Notes: generated from the letters alone by a model not told the origin. DNA of 64,000 nucleotides from Colwellia sp. (GCA_002733765.1 NVWU01000012.1:1-64000), one strand, 5' to 3'. Positions 8,599 through 18,493 are shown, counted from the stretch's first letter. A program made the numbers and translations.

Positions 8599-8972
8599 AT
8601 TGAGTGACTTTAGTTTCAAGCACAATTGTCCAGCAATTAGGGCTAGCTAGGTTATAGCTGTATTGCCTCAGGCGCACAATGTTTTTTTTTGCACTGGTAG
8701 TAATCATATAGCACCCTAACATAGTCTTATTTTGGTCAATGCAGATGAAGTTCACAATGGTTGTTCAACAACCGATGATGATTGGCCTTCTTTTATACCC
8801 CTGATGTCTATTCCCGTTACAAATTTTAATGCATATTTCAGACTATCAAAGCATACTGTTAATAATAGCTGAGACACTATGTTAAGTAGCTAATTCACTG
8901 AGTAACACGGCTATTTTTGCTTTTAAACGCTAGTGCTATCTAAAATAAAGCTCGCTAACGAATAAAATGTTT
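8599..8972. other. Intergenic spacer before the metA operator; nothing recognised
   Basis: Most of the 505-bp gap between the TPP enzyme gene and metA. It has stops in all frames. A T9 run at about 8683-8691 follows CACAATG, but no strong hairpin precedes it. No gene fragment or repeat was recognised. Confidence 0.4.
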
Positions 8973-8996
8973 AGACGTCTATACGTTTAGATGTTG
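8973..8996. promoter_or_regulatory. Tandem MetJ boxes upstream of metA
   Basis: Three adjacent 8-bp units resembling the MetJ consensus AGACGTCT: AGACGTCT (8973-8980, exact), ATACGTTT (8981-8988) and AGATGTTG (8989-8996). Tandem met boxes are how the MetJ repressor with S-adenosylmethionine binds cooperatively. A TTGACA at 8994-8999 overlaps the last box and may be the -35 element, so binding would block the promoter. The -10 is not certain: TATAAT at 9029-9034 is too far from this -35. metA begins about 107 bp downstream. Confidence 0.85.
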
Positions 8997-9103
8997 ACAT
9001 AGTTATCATTACAAGGCACATTACAAGTTATAATTAATAACGTTTATTTTGTAGATAGCTATTTAAACTTTATCAAATCACTTTTCTTTTATTAGGTTGT
9101 CTT

Positions 9104-10051
9104 ATGCCCATTAAAATTCCCGATCAATTACCTGCATTATCAATTTTAGATAATGAAAATATTTTTGTTATGTCTGAGAACCGAGCAGCATCTCAAGAAA
9201 TTCGCCCAATGCAAGTTGCTATTCTCAATTTAATGCCGAATAAAATTGAAACTGAAGTGCAGATATTACGCATGCTGTCTAATACACCATTACAGATAAA
9301 TATTGAATTTATTCGTATACATAAAAATGTATCAAAAAATACGCCAGAAGAGCATCTAGAAAATTTTTACCACTTGTTTGATGATATAAAGCACAAACAA
9401 TATGATGGCTTAATTATAACCGGTGCTCCGCTAGCGTTACTTGATTATTCACAAGTGACGTTTTGGGATAAAATTTGTGAGGTGTTTGATTGGGCTGAAA
9501 AAAATGTTACTTCAACTATGTTCTCATGTTGGGCAGCGCATGCAGCGCTATATCATCATTATGGTATTAATAGACATTTGCGCAAAGAAAAGCTTTTTGG
9601 TGTTTTTACGCATAAGCCGCTTGATGATAAAGAGCCTTTAACTAGAGGCTTTGATGAAAATTTTAATGTTCCACATTCTCGTTATGGCTATATTGATAAA
9701 TCAGATTATGAAAGTATTCCTCAAATACAAATATTAGCTGAATCTGCGGATGCAGGTGTGTATTTGGCTGCGAGTAAAAACAAGCAACAAGTCTATTTAA
9801 CTGGGCACCCTGAATACGATACAAGTACGTTGCATGAAGAATATTTACGCGATAGTAGTAATAGTGTTAATACCGCTTTACCAAAAAATTATTATCAAGA
9901 TAATGATGCTAGCAAGTCACCTGTTGGCTCATGGCGTAGCCATGGCAGTTTACTCTATACTAACTGGTTAAATTATTATGTTTATCAAATGACACCATAC
10001 CAATTAGACGCTTCAAATATGAGAGCTATCCATCCTGATACCGTTATTTGA
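9104..10051 (+). CDS. metA: Homoserine O-acyltransferase (homoserine O-succinyltransferase)
   Basis: First committed step of methionine synthesis: transfers an acyl group from an acyl-CoA to L-homoserine. The 315-residue length and alignment to E. coli MetA are nearly collinear: the catalytic nucleophile is Cys142 in FSCWAAHAALYHHYG, with His235 and Glu237 in TGHPEYD, and the conserved VPHSRYGY segment near 189. The start MPIKIPDQLPA is typical. Succinyl versus acetyl donor is not decided by the family name alone; the residue after the conserved GAP motif (here GAPLALL) would need a structural comparison. Controlled by the MetJ boxes at 8973-8996 and followed 95 bp later by metH. Confidence 0.95.
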   Translation: MPIKIPDQLPALSILDNENIFVMSENRAASQEIRPMQVAILNLMPNKIETEVQILRMLSNTPLQINIEFIRIHKNVSKNTPEEHLENFYHLFDDIKHKQYDGLIITGAPLALLDYSQVTFWDKICEVFDWAEKNVTSTMFSCWAAHAALYHHYGINRHLRKEKLFGVFTHKPLDDKEPLTRGFDENFNVPHSRYGYIDKSDYESIPQIQILAESADAGVYLAASKNKQQVYLTGHPEYDTSTLHEEYLRDSSNSVNTALPKNYYQDNDASKSPVGSWRSHGSLLYTNWLNYYVYQMTPYQLDASNMRAIHPDTVI

Positions 10052-10146
10052 TTTTGTACTGAAATATCAGCTAAGGTTATTTTATCAGCCTTTATTATTT
10101 ATCTTAGCTAGCAATTAAATAACATTTAAAACTACGGAAAAAAAAC

Positions 10147-13100
10147 ATGAAAAAATCATCATCATTTGCTTTGTTTGAGCAACAATTAGCAAAAAATATT
10201 TTACTATTGGATGGTGCGATGGGTACCATGATCCAAGCGTATAAGTTTGAAGAGCAAGACTTTAGAGCTGAACGCTTTGCTGATTGGCATACCGATGTAA
10301 AAGGCAATAACGATATGTTAGTGCTTACTCAGCCAGACATAATTAAAGCGATTCATCTTGAATACCTTGAAGCTGGCGCCGATATTCTTGAAACTAATAC
10401 GTTTAATGCAACAACGATTGCCATGGCTGATTATGACATGCAAGAGTACAGTGCTGAAATTAACCGTGTTGCCGCACAAATTGCCCGTAAAGCCGCTGAT
10501 GAATACACTAAAAAAACACCAGACAGACCGCGATTTGTTGCGGGTGTTTTAGGTCCAACAAACCGAACGTGTTCGATTTCTCCAGATGTTAATGATCCCG
10601 CCTATCGTAACGTTAGCTTTGATGAGCTTAAAGATGCTTATATTGAATCTACCTTAGCCTTAATTGAAGGTGGTAGTGATATTATTTTAATCGAAACTAT
10701 TTTCGATACCTTAAATGCTAAAGCCGCTATATTTGCGGTAGAAACTGTATTTGATCAACTGGGTGAGCGATTCCCTGTGATGATTTCAGGCACCATTACT
10801 GATGCCTCAGGACGTACTTTATCAGGACAAACTACCGAAGCCTTTTATAACTCATTACGTCATGCTAAGCCGGTATCGTTTGGTCTTAACTGTGCGTTAG
10901 GCCCAGTAGAGTTACGCCAATATGTTGATGAATTAAACCGTATTTGTGATGTGGCGGTATCTGCTCATCCTAATGCCGGTTTACCTAACGCCTTTGGCGA
11001 GTATGACTTTACCGTAGAAGATATGAATACTCACGTAGAAGAGTGGGCATCATCGGGCTTTGTCAATATCATTGGTGGTTGTTGTGGTACTACGCCAGCA
11101 CATATAAAAGGCATGGCTGAGACAGTTGCTAAAATAGCACCAAGAAAAATTGAAGTAAGAGAAATTGCTTGTCGATTGTCTGGTTTAGAAGCATTAACCA
11201 TTAAAGAAGATAGTTTGTTTGTTAACGTTGGAGAGCGTACTAATGTAACGGGCTCCGCTATGTTTAAGCGCTTAATTAAAGAAGAAGAATACGAGAAAGC
11301 GATTGCGGTTGCCTTACAGCAAGTTGAAAACGGTGCGCAAATTATCGATATCAACATGGATGAAGGTATGTTGGACTCAAAAAGTGCCATGGTGCGCTTT
11401 TTAAACCTGATTGCCGGTGAGCCAGATATTGCCAAAGTACCGATAATGATTGACTCTTCTAAGTGGGATATCATTGAAGCTGGCCTGAAATGTATTCAAG
11501 GTAAAGGCATTGTTAACTCAATCAGCTTAAAAGAAGGTGAAGAAAATTTCCGTATGCAAGCGGAGCTTCTACGTCGTTACGGCGCCGCGGTTATTGTTAT
11601 GGCGTTTGATGAAGATGGCCAAGCGGATACGCGTAAGCGTAAATACGAAATTTGTCACCGTGCTTATCATATACTGGTTGATGAAATAGGCTACCCAGCC
11701 GAAGACATCATTTTTGATCCGAATATTTTTGCCGTTGCCACAGGTATTGAAGAGCATAATAACTACGCGGTAGATTTTATCGAAGCGGTCGATGATATTA
11801 AGAAAAACCTACCTTATGCAATGATTTCTGGTGGTGTATCAAACGTCTCTTTCTCCTTTAGAGGGAACAACCCCGTACGTGAAGCCATTCATGCGGTATT
11901 TTTATACTACGCGATTAAAAACGGTATGGACATGGGGATTGTCAACGCCGGTCAATTAGCGATTTATTCAGACTTACCTGAAAAACTAAAACAAGCGGTA
12001 GAAGATGTTATTCAAAACAGTGATGACGATGCCACGGAGCGCTTGTTAGATATTGCGCAAGAATATCATGGAAAAGCTGGTGGACAGGCTTCTAAAGCAG
12101 ATCTTACCTGGCGTGAATTACCCATTAACCAACGTTTATCTTATGCCTTAGTAAAAGGTATCAATGAGTTTATTATTGAAGATACTGAAGAAGCGCGTTT
12201 AGCGGCGGTTAGACCTCTTGATGTAATCGAAGGGTCATTGATGGATGGCATGAATACTGTTGGTGATTTATTTGGTGCGGGTGAAATGTTCTTACCGCAA
12301 GTAGTTAAATCAGCCCGTGTAATGAAACAAGCAGTTGCGCATTTAAACCCTTTTATTGAAGCCGGAAAAACCGAAGTAAGTAGTAATGGAAAAATTTTAC
12401 TGGCGACAGTAAAAGGTGATGTTCATGATATTGGTAAAAACATTGTTGGTGTAGTACTGCAATGTAATAATTATGAAATTATTGACCTCGGCGTGATGGT
12501 TTCTTGTGACGATATTCTACGCGTTGCTAAAGAAGAGAAGGTTGATATTATTGGTTTGTCAGGTTTGATCACACCATCACTCGATGAAATGGTCTATGTT
12601 GGCAAAGAAATGAAACGGCAAGGTTTTGAGTTACCTTTATTAATTGGTGGCGCGACAACGTCTAAAGCCCATACTGCGGTAAAAATTGAGCCTCAATATG
12701 ATCATCCGGTAGTTTATGTCTCTAATGCTTCACGCGCGGTATCTGTGGTAAGTAATTTATTATCAAGTGAGCATAAAGCAAGTTTTTTTGCTAAAACAAA
12801 AGAAGAATATGAACGAGTACGTATTCGTCACTATAAAAAAGGCCCACGCTCAAGTTTAATTAGCCTTGAAGATGCGCGTGCTAATGCCACTCCCATAACC
12901 TTTGATACTTACACGCCGAAAAAGCCGAATAAATTAGGTGTTACGGTACTTGATGATATTGATTTAAGTGAAGTACGAAAGTACATCGATTGGACGCCAT
13001 TTTTCATGACTTGGCAGTTATCGGGTAAGTACCCGCTTATTTTAAAACATGAAGTGATAGGGACAGAGGCAACTAACTTATTTAATGATGCCAATGCCAT

Positions 13101-13851
13101 GTTAGATGATGTTATTAATAATAAAAAAATTAAAGGCAAAGCGGTATTTGGTTTATTTCCTGCCAATAGTGATGTTGACGATATTGAAGTTTATGTAACC
13201 GATGGCGGTGATGAAAATCGAAGCGAACTGCTAATGAAATTACACCAATTACGTCAGCAAAGCAAAAAGCCTGCAGGGCAGTTTAACCGTTGCCTCGCTG
13301 ACTATATAGCGCCAAAAAATTCAAACGTTGACGACTATATTGGTGCATTTGCTGTTTCCTCGGGTTATGGCGTTGATGAATTAGCGAAAGCCTACGATGC
13401 AGATCACGATGCTTATAACAGCATATTGGTTAAAGCGGTCGCGGATAGATTAGCAGAGGCGAGTGCAGAATATATTCATCAAAGAATACGTAAAGAATAT
13501 TGGGGCTATGCGGCTGATGAAGCGTTAGATAACGATGCGTTAATTCGTGAAAGTTATCAAGGTATTCGACCTGCACCAGGTTACCCAGCTTGTCCTGAGC
13601 ATACAGAGAAAGGCTTATTATGGGAACTACTTAACGTTGAAGAAAATATTGGTTTAAAACTAACGTCTAGCTATGCAATGTGGCCTGCGGCTGCTGTTAG
13701 CGGATGGTATTTTGCTCATCCAGATGCCAAGTATTTTGCCGTGGCAAAAGTAGCTAAAGATCAAGTGTTAGATTACGCTGTTCGTAAAGGGTTAACTCTG
13801 GAGCAAGCAGAGCGTTGGTTATCTGCCAACTTAGATTATGAACCTGAGTAA
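10147..13851 (+). CDS. metH: Cobalamin-dependent methionine synthase
   Basis: Last step of methionine synthesis: moves the methyl group of 5-methyltetrahydrofolate through methylcobalamin to homocysteine. The 1234-residue chain has the full four-module order. Homocysteine domain near 10-330 ([11 protein letters not shown]; zinc cysteines in NCALG and GGCCGTTP). Pterin domain near 360-620 ([11 protein letters not shown]). Cobalamin domain near 660-890 with the base-off histidine in [13 protein letters not shown] near 759. C-terminal reactivation (AdoMet) domain with [12 protein letters not shown] near 1140. The length matches E. coli MetH (about 1227). No B12 riboswitch was evident in the 95-bp spacer after metA; sequence spacing allows joint transcription with metA under MetJ control. 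A strong terminator follows at 13909. Confidence 0.97.
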   Translation: MKKSSSFALFEQQLAKNILLLDGAMGTMIQAYKFEEQDFRAERFADWHTDVKGNNDMLVLTQPDIIKAIHLEYLEAGADILETNTFNATTIAMADYDMQEYSAEINRVAAQIARKAADEYTKKTPDRPRFVAGVLGPTNRTCSISPDVNDPAYRNVSFDELKDAYIESTLALIEGGSDIILIETIFDTLNAKAAIFAVETVFDQLGERFPVMISGTITDASGRTLSGQTTEAFYNSLRHAKPVSFGLNCALGPVELRQYVDELNRICDVAVSAHPNAGLPNAFGEYDFTVEDMNTHVEEWASSGFVNIIGGCCGTTPAHIKGMAETVAKIAPRKIEVREIACRLSGLEALTIKEDSLFVNVGERTNVTGSAMFKRLIKEEEYEKAIAVALQQVENGAQIIDINMDEGMLDSKSAMVRFLNLIAGEPDIAKVPIMIDSSKWDIIEAGLKCIQGKGIVNSISLKEGEENFRMQAELLRRYGAAVIVMAFDEDGQADTRKRKYEICHRAYHILVDEIGYPAEDIIFDPNIFAVATGIEEHNNYAVDFIEAVDDIKKNLPYAMISGGVSNVSFSFRGNNPVREAIHAVFLYYAIKNGMDMGIVNAGQLAIYSDLPEKLKQAVEDVIQNSDDDATERLLDIAQEYHGKAGGQASKADLTWRELPINQRLSYALVKGINEFIIEDTEEARLAAVRPLDVIEGSLMDGMNTVGDLFGAGEMFLPQVVKSARVMKQAVAHLNPFIEAGKTEVSSNGKILLATVKGDVHDIGKNIVGVVLQCNNYEIIDLGVMVSCDDILRVAKEEKVDIIGLSGLITPSLDEMVYVGKEMKRQGFELPLLIGGATTSKAHTAVKIEPQYDHPVVYVSNASRAVSVVSNLLSSEHKASFFAKTKEEYERVRIRHYKKGPRSSLISLEDARANATPITFDTYTPKKPNKLGVTVLDDIDLSEVRKYIDWTPFFMTWQLSGKYPLILKHEVIGTEATNLFNDANAMLDDVINNKKIKGKAVFGLFPANSDVDDIEVYVTDGGDENRSELLMKLHQLRQQSKKPAGQFNRCLADYIAPKNSNVDDYIGAFAVSSGYGVDELAKAYDADHDAYNSILVKAVADRLAEASAEYIHQRIRKEYWGYAADEALDNDALIRESYQGIRPAPGYPACPEHTEKGLLWELLNVEENIGLKLTSSYAMWPAAAVSGWYFAHPDAKYFAVAKVAKDQVLDYAVRKGLTLEQAERWLSANLDYEPE

Positions 13852-13880
13852 CTCCGAATAAGTTGACTCCGAATAAGTGA
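13851..13880. repeat. 15-bp tandem duplication at the metH stop
   Basis: ACTCCGAATAAGTTG at 13851-13865 is followed at once by ACTCCGAATAAGTGA at 13866-13880. The first copy begins at the last base of the metH stop codon, so the coding sequence is not changed. Confidence 0.8.
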
Positions 13881-13908
13881 GTTATAATTTAATAAGTTAG
13901 ATAAGTAA

Positions 13909-13945
13909 AAGGCTGTACCATTCTCTATGGTACAGCCTTTTTGTT
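13909..13945 (+). terminator. Rho-independent terminator of metA-metH
   Basis: Stem AAAGGCTGTACCA with its perfect complement TGGTACAGCCTTT, a 7-bp loop (TTCTCTA), then TTGTTTT. It lies about 55 bp after the metH stop. The same stem and flanks recur at 18389-18425 after the zinc operon. Confidence 0.9.
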
Positions 13946-14322
13946 TTGTCCAAGCTGGCAAAGTCCGCTTTAAGATTACAACGAGTCATTTGTTTACTTA
14001 ATGATCACAAGATATCTGCTCAGCAGAAGACATAAACTTGCTGAGATAGGAATATGTTAACTAATAAAAACTTCCATATACGGGAAGTATTGGTAGATAA
14101 CTTTGGGAGACTAACTCTAAGCTAGAATGCTAACGCCTAGCCTCGCACTACTCTATTTTATAAACACTCATATCGCCTTAACTCCTCAGTATCATAAATT
14201 ATGCTATTCAACTTATTCCTTATTTTTCTTTTTTAGTTGAAAGGTAGGAATATGGGTGGGTATTAGTCATAACCCTTAATGTAGTGAATTATTCATAATA
14301 TAATAAATTCGTAACACATACT

Positions 14323-14337
14323 TGTTATGTTATAACA
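14323..14337. promoter_or_regulatory. Zur-like box 1 (distal)
   Basis: TGTTATGTTATAACA, nested in the wider palindrome TTGTTAT-GTT-ATAACAA (14322-14338). The sequence is identical to the box at 14498-14512 and resembles proteobacterial Zur operators, which are TGTTATA-type inverted repeats. The call rests on the motif plus the zinc-uptake genes downstream. Confidence 0.65.
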
Positions 14338-14350
14338 AAATAATCACTAG

Positions 14351-14397
14351 TTAAAATTAATAAAACCGAAAATAAAGAACGGTTTTATTAATTTTAA
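14351..14397. repeat. 18-bp perfect inverted repeat between the two Zur-like boxes
   Basis: TTAAAATTAATAAAACCG (14351-14368) is the exact reverse complement of CGGTTTTATTAATTTTAA (14380-14397), with an 11-bp loop. The GC clamp is at the loop end, unlike an ordinary terminator, and no long T tract follows. It could be the end of a short transcript starting at box 1, a protein-binding cruciform, or the relic of a small palindromic element. Confidence 0.75.
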
Positions 14398-14497
14398 TCT
14401 TATCTTTTTAGTTTTATATAATGAAATATAGCCTTATTTATGTATGTAACTAAAATTTCACTTATCTTTGTAAAAAACATTAAGATAACTTGTAAAG

Positions 14498-14517
14498 TGT
14501 TATGTTATAACATAACA
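14498..14517. promoter_or_regulatory. Zur-like box 2 (proximal to the receptor gene)
   Basis: A 20-bp perfect palindrome, TGTTATGTTATAACATAACA, whose first 15 bp (14498-14512) repeat the distal box exactly. It lies about 55 bp before the receptor start, a natural position for a repressor overlapping the promoter. Zur with zinc would shut off the operon when zinc is sufficient. Confidence 0.75.
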
Positions 14518-14572
14518 TCTTTGTCGATTGTTATATTGTAACTATTTTACTTTCCCGTTATGAAGAGGCACC

Positions 14573-16939
14573 ATGAAAAAATTATCAAGAATTATGAGCG
14601 CATTACTTACCATATCAGTAAGTGGTCAATTATATGCTGAGCAGGTACAAGGTACCGTTACGAATAAGGAGGGTACTGTTGTTGCTGGCGCTACGATAAA
14701 AGTGATGGGGACAAATAATGTTACAACAACAAATGAACAGGGGTTATTTACTTTAGATGTTAAGCCGGGACGTTATGAATTACATGTGGTAGCTGAGCGT
14801 TTTGTTCATGAAAATGTTGACATAAATGTAACCAAAAATAAAAATGTACAGTTAAGCGTATCACTTGATAAGTCAGCCATTGAAATTATTGATGTTAGCG
14901 CAACACCTTTTCATAGTTCAAATATAGAATCAGCTTTACCTATTACGGTGCTGCAAGGCGAAAGCTTACGTATGCGCCAAGAAAATACTTTAGGTGATAC
15001 ATTAAGTAAAGAAGTAGGAGTACATAGCAACTTTCATGGTGGTGTGGCAAGTACGCCTATTATTCGTGGTTTAGATGGCCCTCGTGTGTTAGTAACTCAA
15101 AATGGTTTAGATGCAGGTGATGCATCACGTGTTGGACCTGATCATGCCGTATCTACCGAAACATCAACGACAGAGCGAATTGAAGTGCTACGTGGTCCTG
15201 CAACATTATTCTATGGTAGTGGTGCTATTGGTGGTGTTGTTAACCTTGTTGATGAAAGAGTTCCTCGCAGTAATGATACACAAGGCGAATGGCTTACTGA
15301 GTATAATAGCAATAATAATCAAAATATAATCTCGGGTTCAATTAATAGCGGTGTCGACAATTTTGCTGTGCATGCTGATGGCTTTTCTCGTGATAGCGAA
15401 AATTATCAAATACCTGAAAAAAGTGGCATTAATGAAGTGGCTAACTCTGCTGCCGAGTCAAGTGGCTTTACTTTAGGTACTAGCTACTTACTCGACAATG
15501 GTTTTGTTGGTGTTTCTTATCAAGCTTTAGAGCAAAAATATGGTATTCCAGGTCATAGCCATGGCGATGAAGAAGTTGCTGTACTTGCTGACTTGAAACA
15601 AAAACGTTGGCAATTACTCAGTGAACTTAATTTTGAAAATAAGGTAATAAAAACACTTAATACTAAGGTTGCCTATACAGATTATCGTCATAGTGAGTTA
15701 GAAGTAGGCGTTGTTGGTACTACATTTGAGAATGAAAGCTTAGAAGCACGCGTTGAGTTATTACACCAAGATTTTTGGGACTGGCGTGGTGGTTTAAGTG
15801 TTCATTATAAACAAAGTGATTTTACTGCCGTTGGGGCTGAAGCTTTTACTCCACCATCTGAAACAAATTCAATTGCACTAGCTTGGATAGAAGAGCGTCA
15901 CTTTGGAGACGTATTATTACAGCTAGGCACGCGTATTGAACGTACTGAAGTTTCTGCGGCTAAAGTTCGCTTACCTGAACTTGAACTAGTTCAAGTTCAG
16001 GACGAACATGCCCATAGTGAAAATGACCATGTTAACCATGCAGCCGAAGGAGTGACGCGTAATTTTAATGTTGAACATGTTTTTACACCGATCAGCCTTT
16101 CGGTTGGCCTAGTTTGGGACTTTACTGATGGTTATAATTTAGGCCTTTCATTATCACACTCAGAACGTGCGCCATCAGCCTCAGAGTTATTATCATTTGG
16201 TCCACACATTGGTACAGGATCATACGAAGTAGGCGCGCTATTTTCATTACATGATGATCATGGCGAAACGCCACATTTTGGTTTAACAGATCACAATGTT
16301 GTGATGGAAACAGCCAATAATATTGATTTAAGTTTACGTAAATTTAAAGGTGACTTTGGTTTTATATTGAATGTTTTTTATAACCAAATAGACGATTACT
16401 ACTACGAGCAAGCAACAGGCTTATCAGCGGGTGATGGACATGATCATAGTGGGCACGACCATAGTGGCCATGAGGAAGAAGCCAATACATTACCATTATT
16501 TGTTTTTTCTGCACAGGATGTCACCTTACATGGTTTTGAAGCACAAGTTGTTTGGCAAGTTACTGACGAGCTTTCATGGCGTGTACAGGGCGATATTATT
16601 CGTGCCCGTTTAAATTCAGGCGGCGAGTTACCACGTACACCACCAGCACGAATTGCAACTGAGTTTAGCTATCAAGGCGAGAATATTTCAGCAGATCTAT
16701 TTGTAAGCCATTACTTCGAACAAACTCATACAGCAGCACTAGAAACCTCAACCGACAGTTATGTCATGGTGGATGCTAACGTTAACTATCATTTCTCTTT
16801 AGGACAACACGACTTAGCTGTTTATCTTAAAGGTAAAAATTTAACAGACGAATATGCCCAAGTGCACACTTCATTTCTAAAAGACTTAACACCATTAGCA
16901 GGTCGTTCTATTGCCATTGGTCTTCGTGGCTCATTTTAA
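14573..16939 (+). CDS. TonB-dependent outer-membrane receptor, ZnuD-like, zinc
   Basis: A 788-residue outer-membrane receptor. Residues 1-22 are a signal peptide (cleavage after LYA). Residues 25-100 form a carboxypeptidase-regulatory-like beta domain (GTVTNKEGTVVAGATIKV). A plug domain (near 110-230) holds PIIRGLDGPRVL and RIEVLRGPATLFYGSGAIGG, and a 22-stranded barrel ends in Phe (IAIGLRGSF). Three histidine/acid-rich loops mark it as a zinc receptor like Neisseria ZnuD: GHSHGDEEVA near 327, HAHSENDHVNHAAEG near 480 and GDGHDHSGHDHSGHEEE near 620. Zur-like palindromes upstream and the AztD-like lipoprotein 47 bp downstream support zinc. Energy would come from TonB-ExbBD, which is not in this window. 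Heme transport is a family alternative but fits the loops less well. Confidence 0.88.
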   Translation: MKKLSRIMSALLTISVSGQLYAEQVQGTVTNKEGTVVAGATIKVMGTNNVTTTNEQGLFTLDVKPGRYELHVVAERFVHENVDINVTKNKNVQLSVSLDKSAIEIIDVSATPFHSSNIESALPITVLQGESLRMRQENTLGDTLSKEVGVHSNFHGGVASTPIIRGLDGPRVLVTQNGLDAGDASRVGPDHAVSTETSTTERIEVLRGPATLFYGSGAIGGVVNLVDERVPRSNDTQGEWLTEYNSNNNQNIISGSINSGVDNFAVHADGFSRDSENYQIPEKSGINEVANSAAESSGFTLGTSYLLDNGFVGVSYQALEQKYGIPGHSHGDEEVAVLADLKQKRWQLLSELNFENKVIKTLNTKVAYTDYRHSELEVGVVGTTFENESLEARVELLHQDFWDWRGGLSVHYKQSDFTAVGAEAFTPPSETNSIALAWIEERHFGDVLLQLGTRIERTEVSAAKVRLPELELVQVQDEHAHSENDHVNHAAEGVTRNFNVEHVFTPISLSVGLVWDFTDGYNLGLSLSHSERAPSASELLSFGPHIGTGSYEVGALFSLHDDHGETPHFGLTDHNVVMETANNIDLSLRKFKGDFGFILNVFYNQIDDYYYEQATGLSAGDGHDHSGHDHSGHEEEANTLPLFVFSAQDVTLHGFEAQVVWQVTDELSWRVQGDIIRARLNSGGELPRTPPARIATEFSYQGENISADLFVSHYFEQTHTAALETSTDSYVMVDANVNYHFSLGQHDLAVYLKGKNLTDEYAQVHTSFLKDLTPLAGRSIAIGLRGSF

Positions 16940-16986
16940 TTTTTACCCTATCGCTTGGGTATATATCGATTTATCAAAGGAATATC

Positions 16987-18276
16987 ATGAAAAAATTTAG
17001 TTTAAAAACAGTAGTAATTGCTTGCGCTGCTACAGCTTTAGTTGGTTGTGGCGACAGTGAAACTAATATTACTGAAATTGCACCTACGCCAGCGTCAATA
17101 GATGACGGTCACGATCATGAGTTAGGAAAAGGTCGCTTAGTGATAGCCGCAGCAGATCAAGCTGTTGTTCACATTTTTGATTTAGAAGATAATAGCTTAG
17201 TCGAATCTTTAACAATCACTAACCCAGCTGAGTACTTATACGCCAGCCCAGAAAACCGTTATGCCGTGGCTGTGCAGCGTTCATTTGATCTGGTTGAGTT
17301 TATTGACGGTGGCGTATGGCAAGAATTACACGGTGATCATTATGATCAACATCTAGATACACCAGAATTGACCAGTTTTAGTTTGAATGATGTTAAACCA
17401 ACACACTATGTTCCACGTGGTGATAAAGCCATCGTATTTTTTGATGGTAATAAAGAGACAGGTGTTAATGCAGGTTTAAGCTTATTAAGCGATGAAAGCA
17501 TCAGTGCAGAAAAAGTAATAGCTGAACATCATTTTGACACTTATATGCATGGTACAGCTGAAATTCGCGGTGAATTTATATTAACGACACTACGCGACAG
17601 TAATGCTGAAAGTAGCTTGCCAGAGCAAGTTGTTTTACTCGAAGTACATGGTGACCATTTTCACCAAGAGCAAGTGTTTGAAACCACTTGTCCAGCTTTA
17701 CATGGCAGCTTTCAAACAGAAACACATATAGCATTTGCCTGTGATGATGGCGTGTTAGCGATTGAACAACAAGGCAATGTTTTTACCGCACATAAAATTG
17801 ATAACCCTACTGATATGCCCGAAGGTGTTCGCATTAGTTCATTAAAAGGCAGCGAAGAAAGTAATATAATGATAGGTTCATCTCGTGCCGGTTTCTTTTT
17901 GGTTGATTTAGCGCTGCAAAATATTGCCCCATTTAACTGGCAGCAGAAAGAAAGCCTAACATCTGTAACTTATGGTTTTGATGGTCATCATGAACATATG
18001 TTAATACTTGATAACGAAGGCCATTTAAATTTATTTTCGGCTGAAAATAATTGGCAATTTGAAAACCGTATTCAGGTTTTTGAAACGCTAGCTGAAGATG
18101 CTAAGCCTTTAATAGTGGCATCAAAAGCACACGAACTTATCTATATTATTAATGGCCAAGAAGTCACTACGGTTGATTTACATGATGGCGCAGTTGTAAA
18201 TCATTTTGACTTAGATTTTGCTCCAGGTAAAGCCGCATGGCTTGGCGTTGCTGGAGAGGAAGAACACGAACACTAA
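16987..18276 (+). CDS. AztD-like zinc metallochaperone, putative lipoprotein
   Basis: A 429-residue exported protein. The N-terminus is a lipoprotein signal with lipobox LVGC (Cys21), unlike a soluble periplasmic protein. The mature part matches the seven-bladed propeller of AztD, the periplasmic chaperone that hands zinc to the AztC solute-binding protein: an early HDHELGKGRLVIA segment, blade phrases such as YAVAVQRS, HGDHYDQH, HGSFQTETHIAFACDDG and ADLPEG-like DMPEGVRISSLKG. Histidine/acid clusters (DDGHDHE near 38, HGDHFHQE, GHHEH, and the terminal EEEHEH) suit zinc binding. It is co-directional with and 47 bp behind the ZnuD-like receptor, so it probably accepts zinc entering through it. 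No aztABC or znuABC is nearby. GGAATATC precedes the ATG. Confidence 0.8.
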   Translation: MKKFSLKTVVIACAATALVGCGDSETNITEIAPTPASIDDGHDHELGKGRLVIAAADQAVVHIFDLEDNSLVESLTITNPAEYLYASPENRYAVAVQRSFDLVEFIDGGVWQELHGDHYDQHLDTPELTSFSLNDVKPTHYVPRGDKAIVFFDGNKETGVNAGLSLLSDESISAEKVIAEHHFDTYMHGTAEIRGEFILTTLRDSNAESSLPEQVVLLEVHGDHFHQEQVFETTCPALHGSFQTETHIAFACDDGVLAIEQQGNVFTAHKIDNPTDMPEGVRISSLKGSEESNIMIGSSRAGFFLVDLALQNIAPFNWQQKESLTSVTYGFDGHHEHMLILDNEGHLNLFSAENNWQFENRIQVFETLAEDAKPLIVASKAHELIYIINGQEVTTVDLHDGAVVNHFDLDFAPGKAAWLGVAGEEEHEH

Positions 18277-18388
18277 TAATATTTATTAGCTAAAGTAAAT
18301 ATCAAATTTAAGTGATATATAATCTGTTGGGTATACATGTTTCATTTGGTATAAGTTGAGCTTGAATCAGTTAAATAGGCTAGATAAG

Positions 18389-18425
18389 TAAAAGGCTGTA
18401 CCATTTACATGGTACAGCCTTTTTG
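18389..18425. terminator. Terminator of the zinc operon (copy of the metH terminator)
   Basis: AAAGGCTGTACCA, loop TTTACA, TGGTACAGCCTTT, then TTGTT. Stem and left flank (AGATAAGTAAAAGG) are identical to the terminator at 13909; only the loop differs. It lies between the plus-strand zinc operon and minus-strand hpf, and the complementary strand also reads into CCTTTTAC, so it may serve both. Confidence 0.88.
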
Positions 18426-18493
18426 TTGGAGAGTTTTGTTGGTAATGCTTTATATTATTACAAGCACTTTACTAGCCAGGGTTTATGCCTAAA

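Larger units (their letters stand above)
13946..14572. other. Long spacer upstream of the zinc operon
   Basis: About 630 bp without a gene. The first 300 bp show only a small hairpin (ACTTCC 14070-14075 with GGAAGT 14083-14088). The rest holds two Zur-like boxes (14323-14337 and 14498-14512) and an 18-bp perfect inverted repeat (14351-14397), listed separately. A possible promoter is TTGTAA (14468-14473), 17 bp, TGTAAA (14491-14496), which would put the second box at the transcription start. No open frame of note. Confidence 0.5.

Noticed and set aside
8600..8970. Search for a decayed gene between the TPP enzyme and metA
   Set aside because: No frame longer than about 25 codons without stops and no recognisable motif.
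9029..9034. TATAAT as the metA -10 box for TTGACA at 8994
   Set aside because: The spacer would be 29 bp, too long; either another -35 is used or another -10.
11031..11474. 147-residue open frame opposite metH
   Set aside because: Antisense to the zinc/pterin part of metH; no ribosome site or family text.
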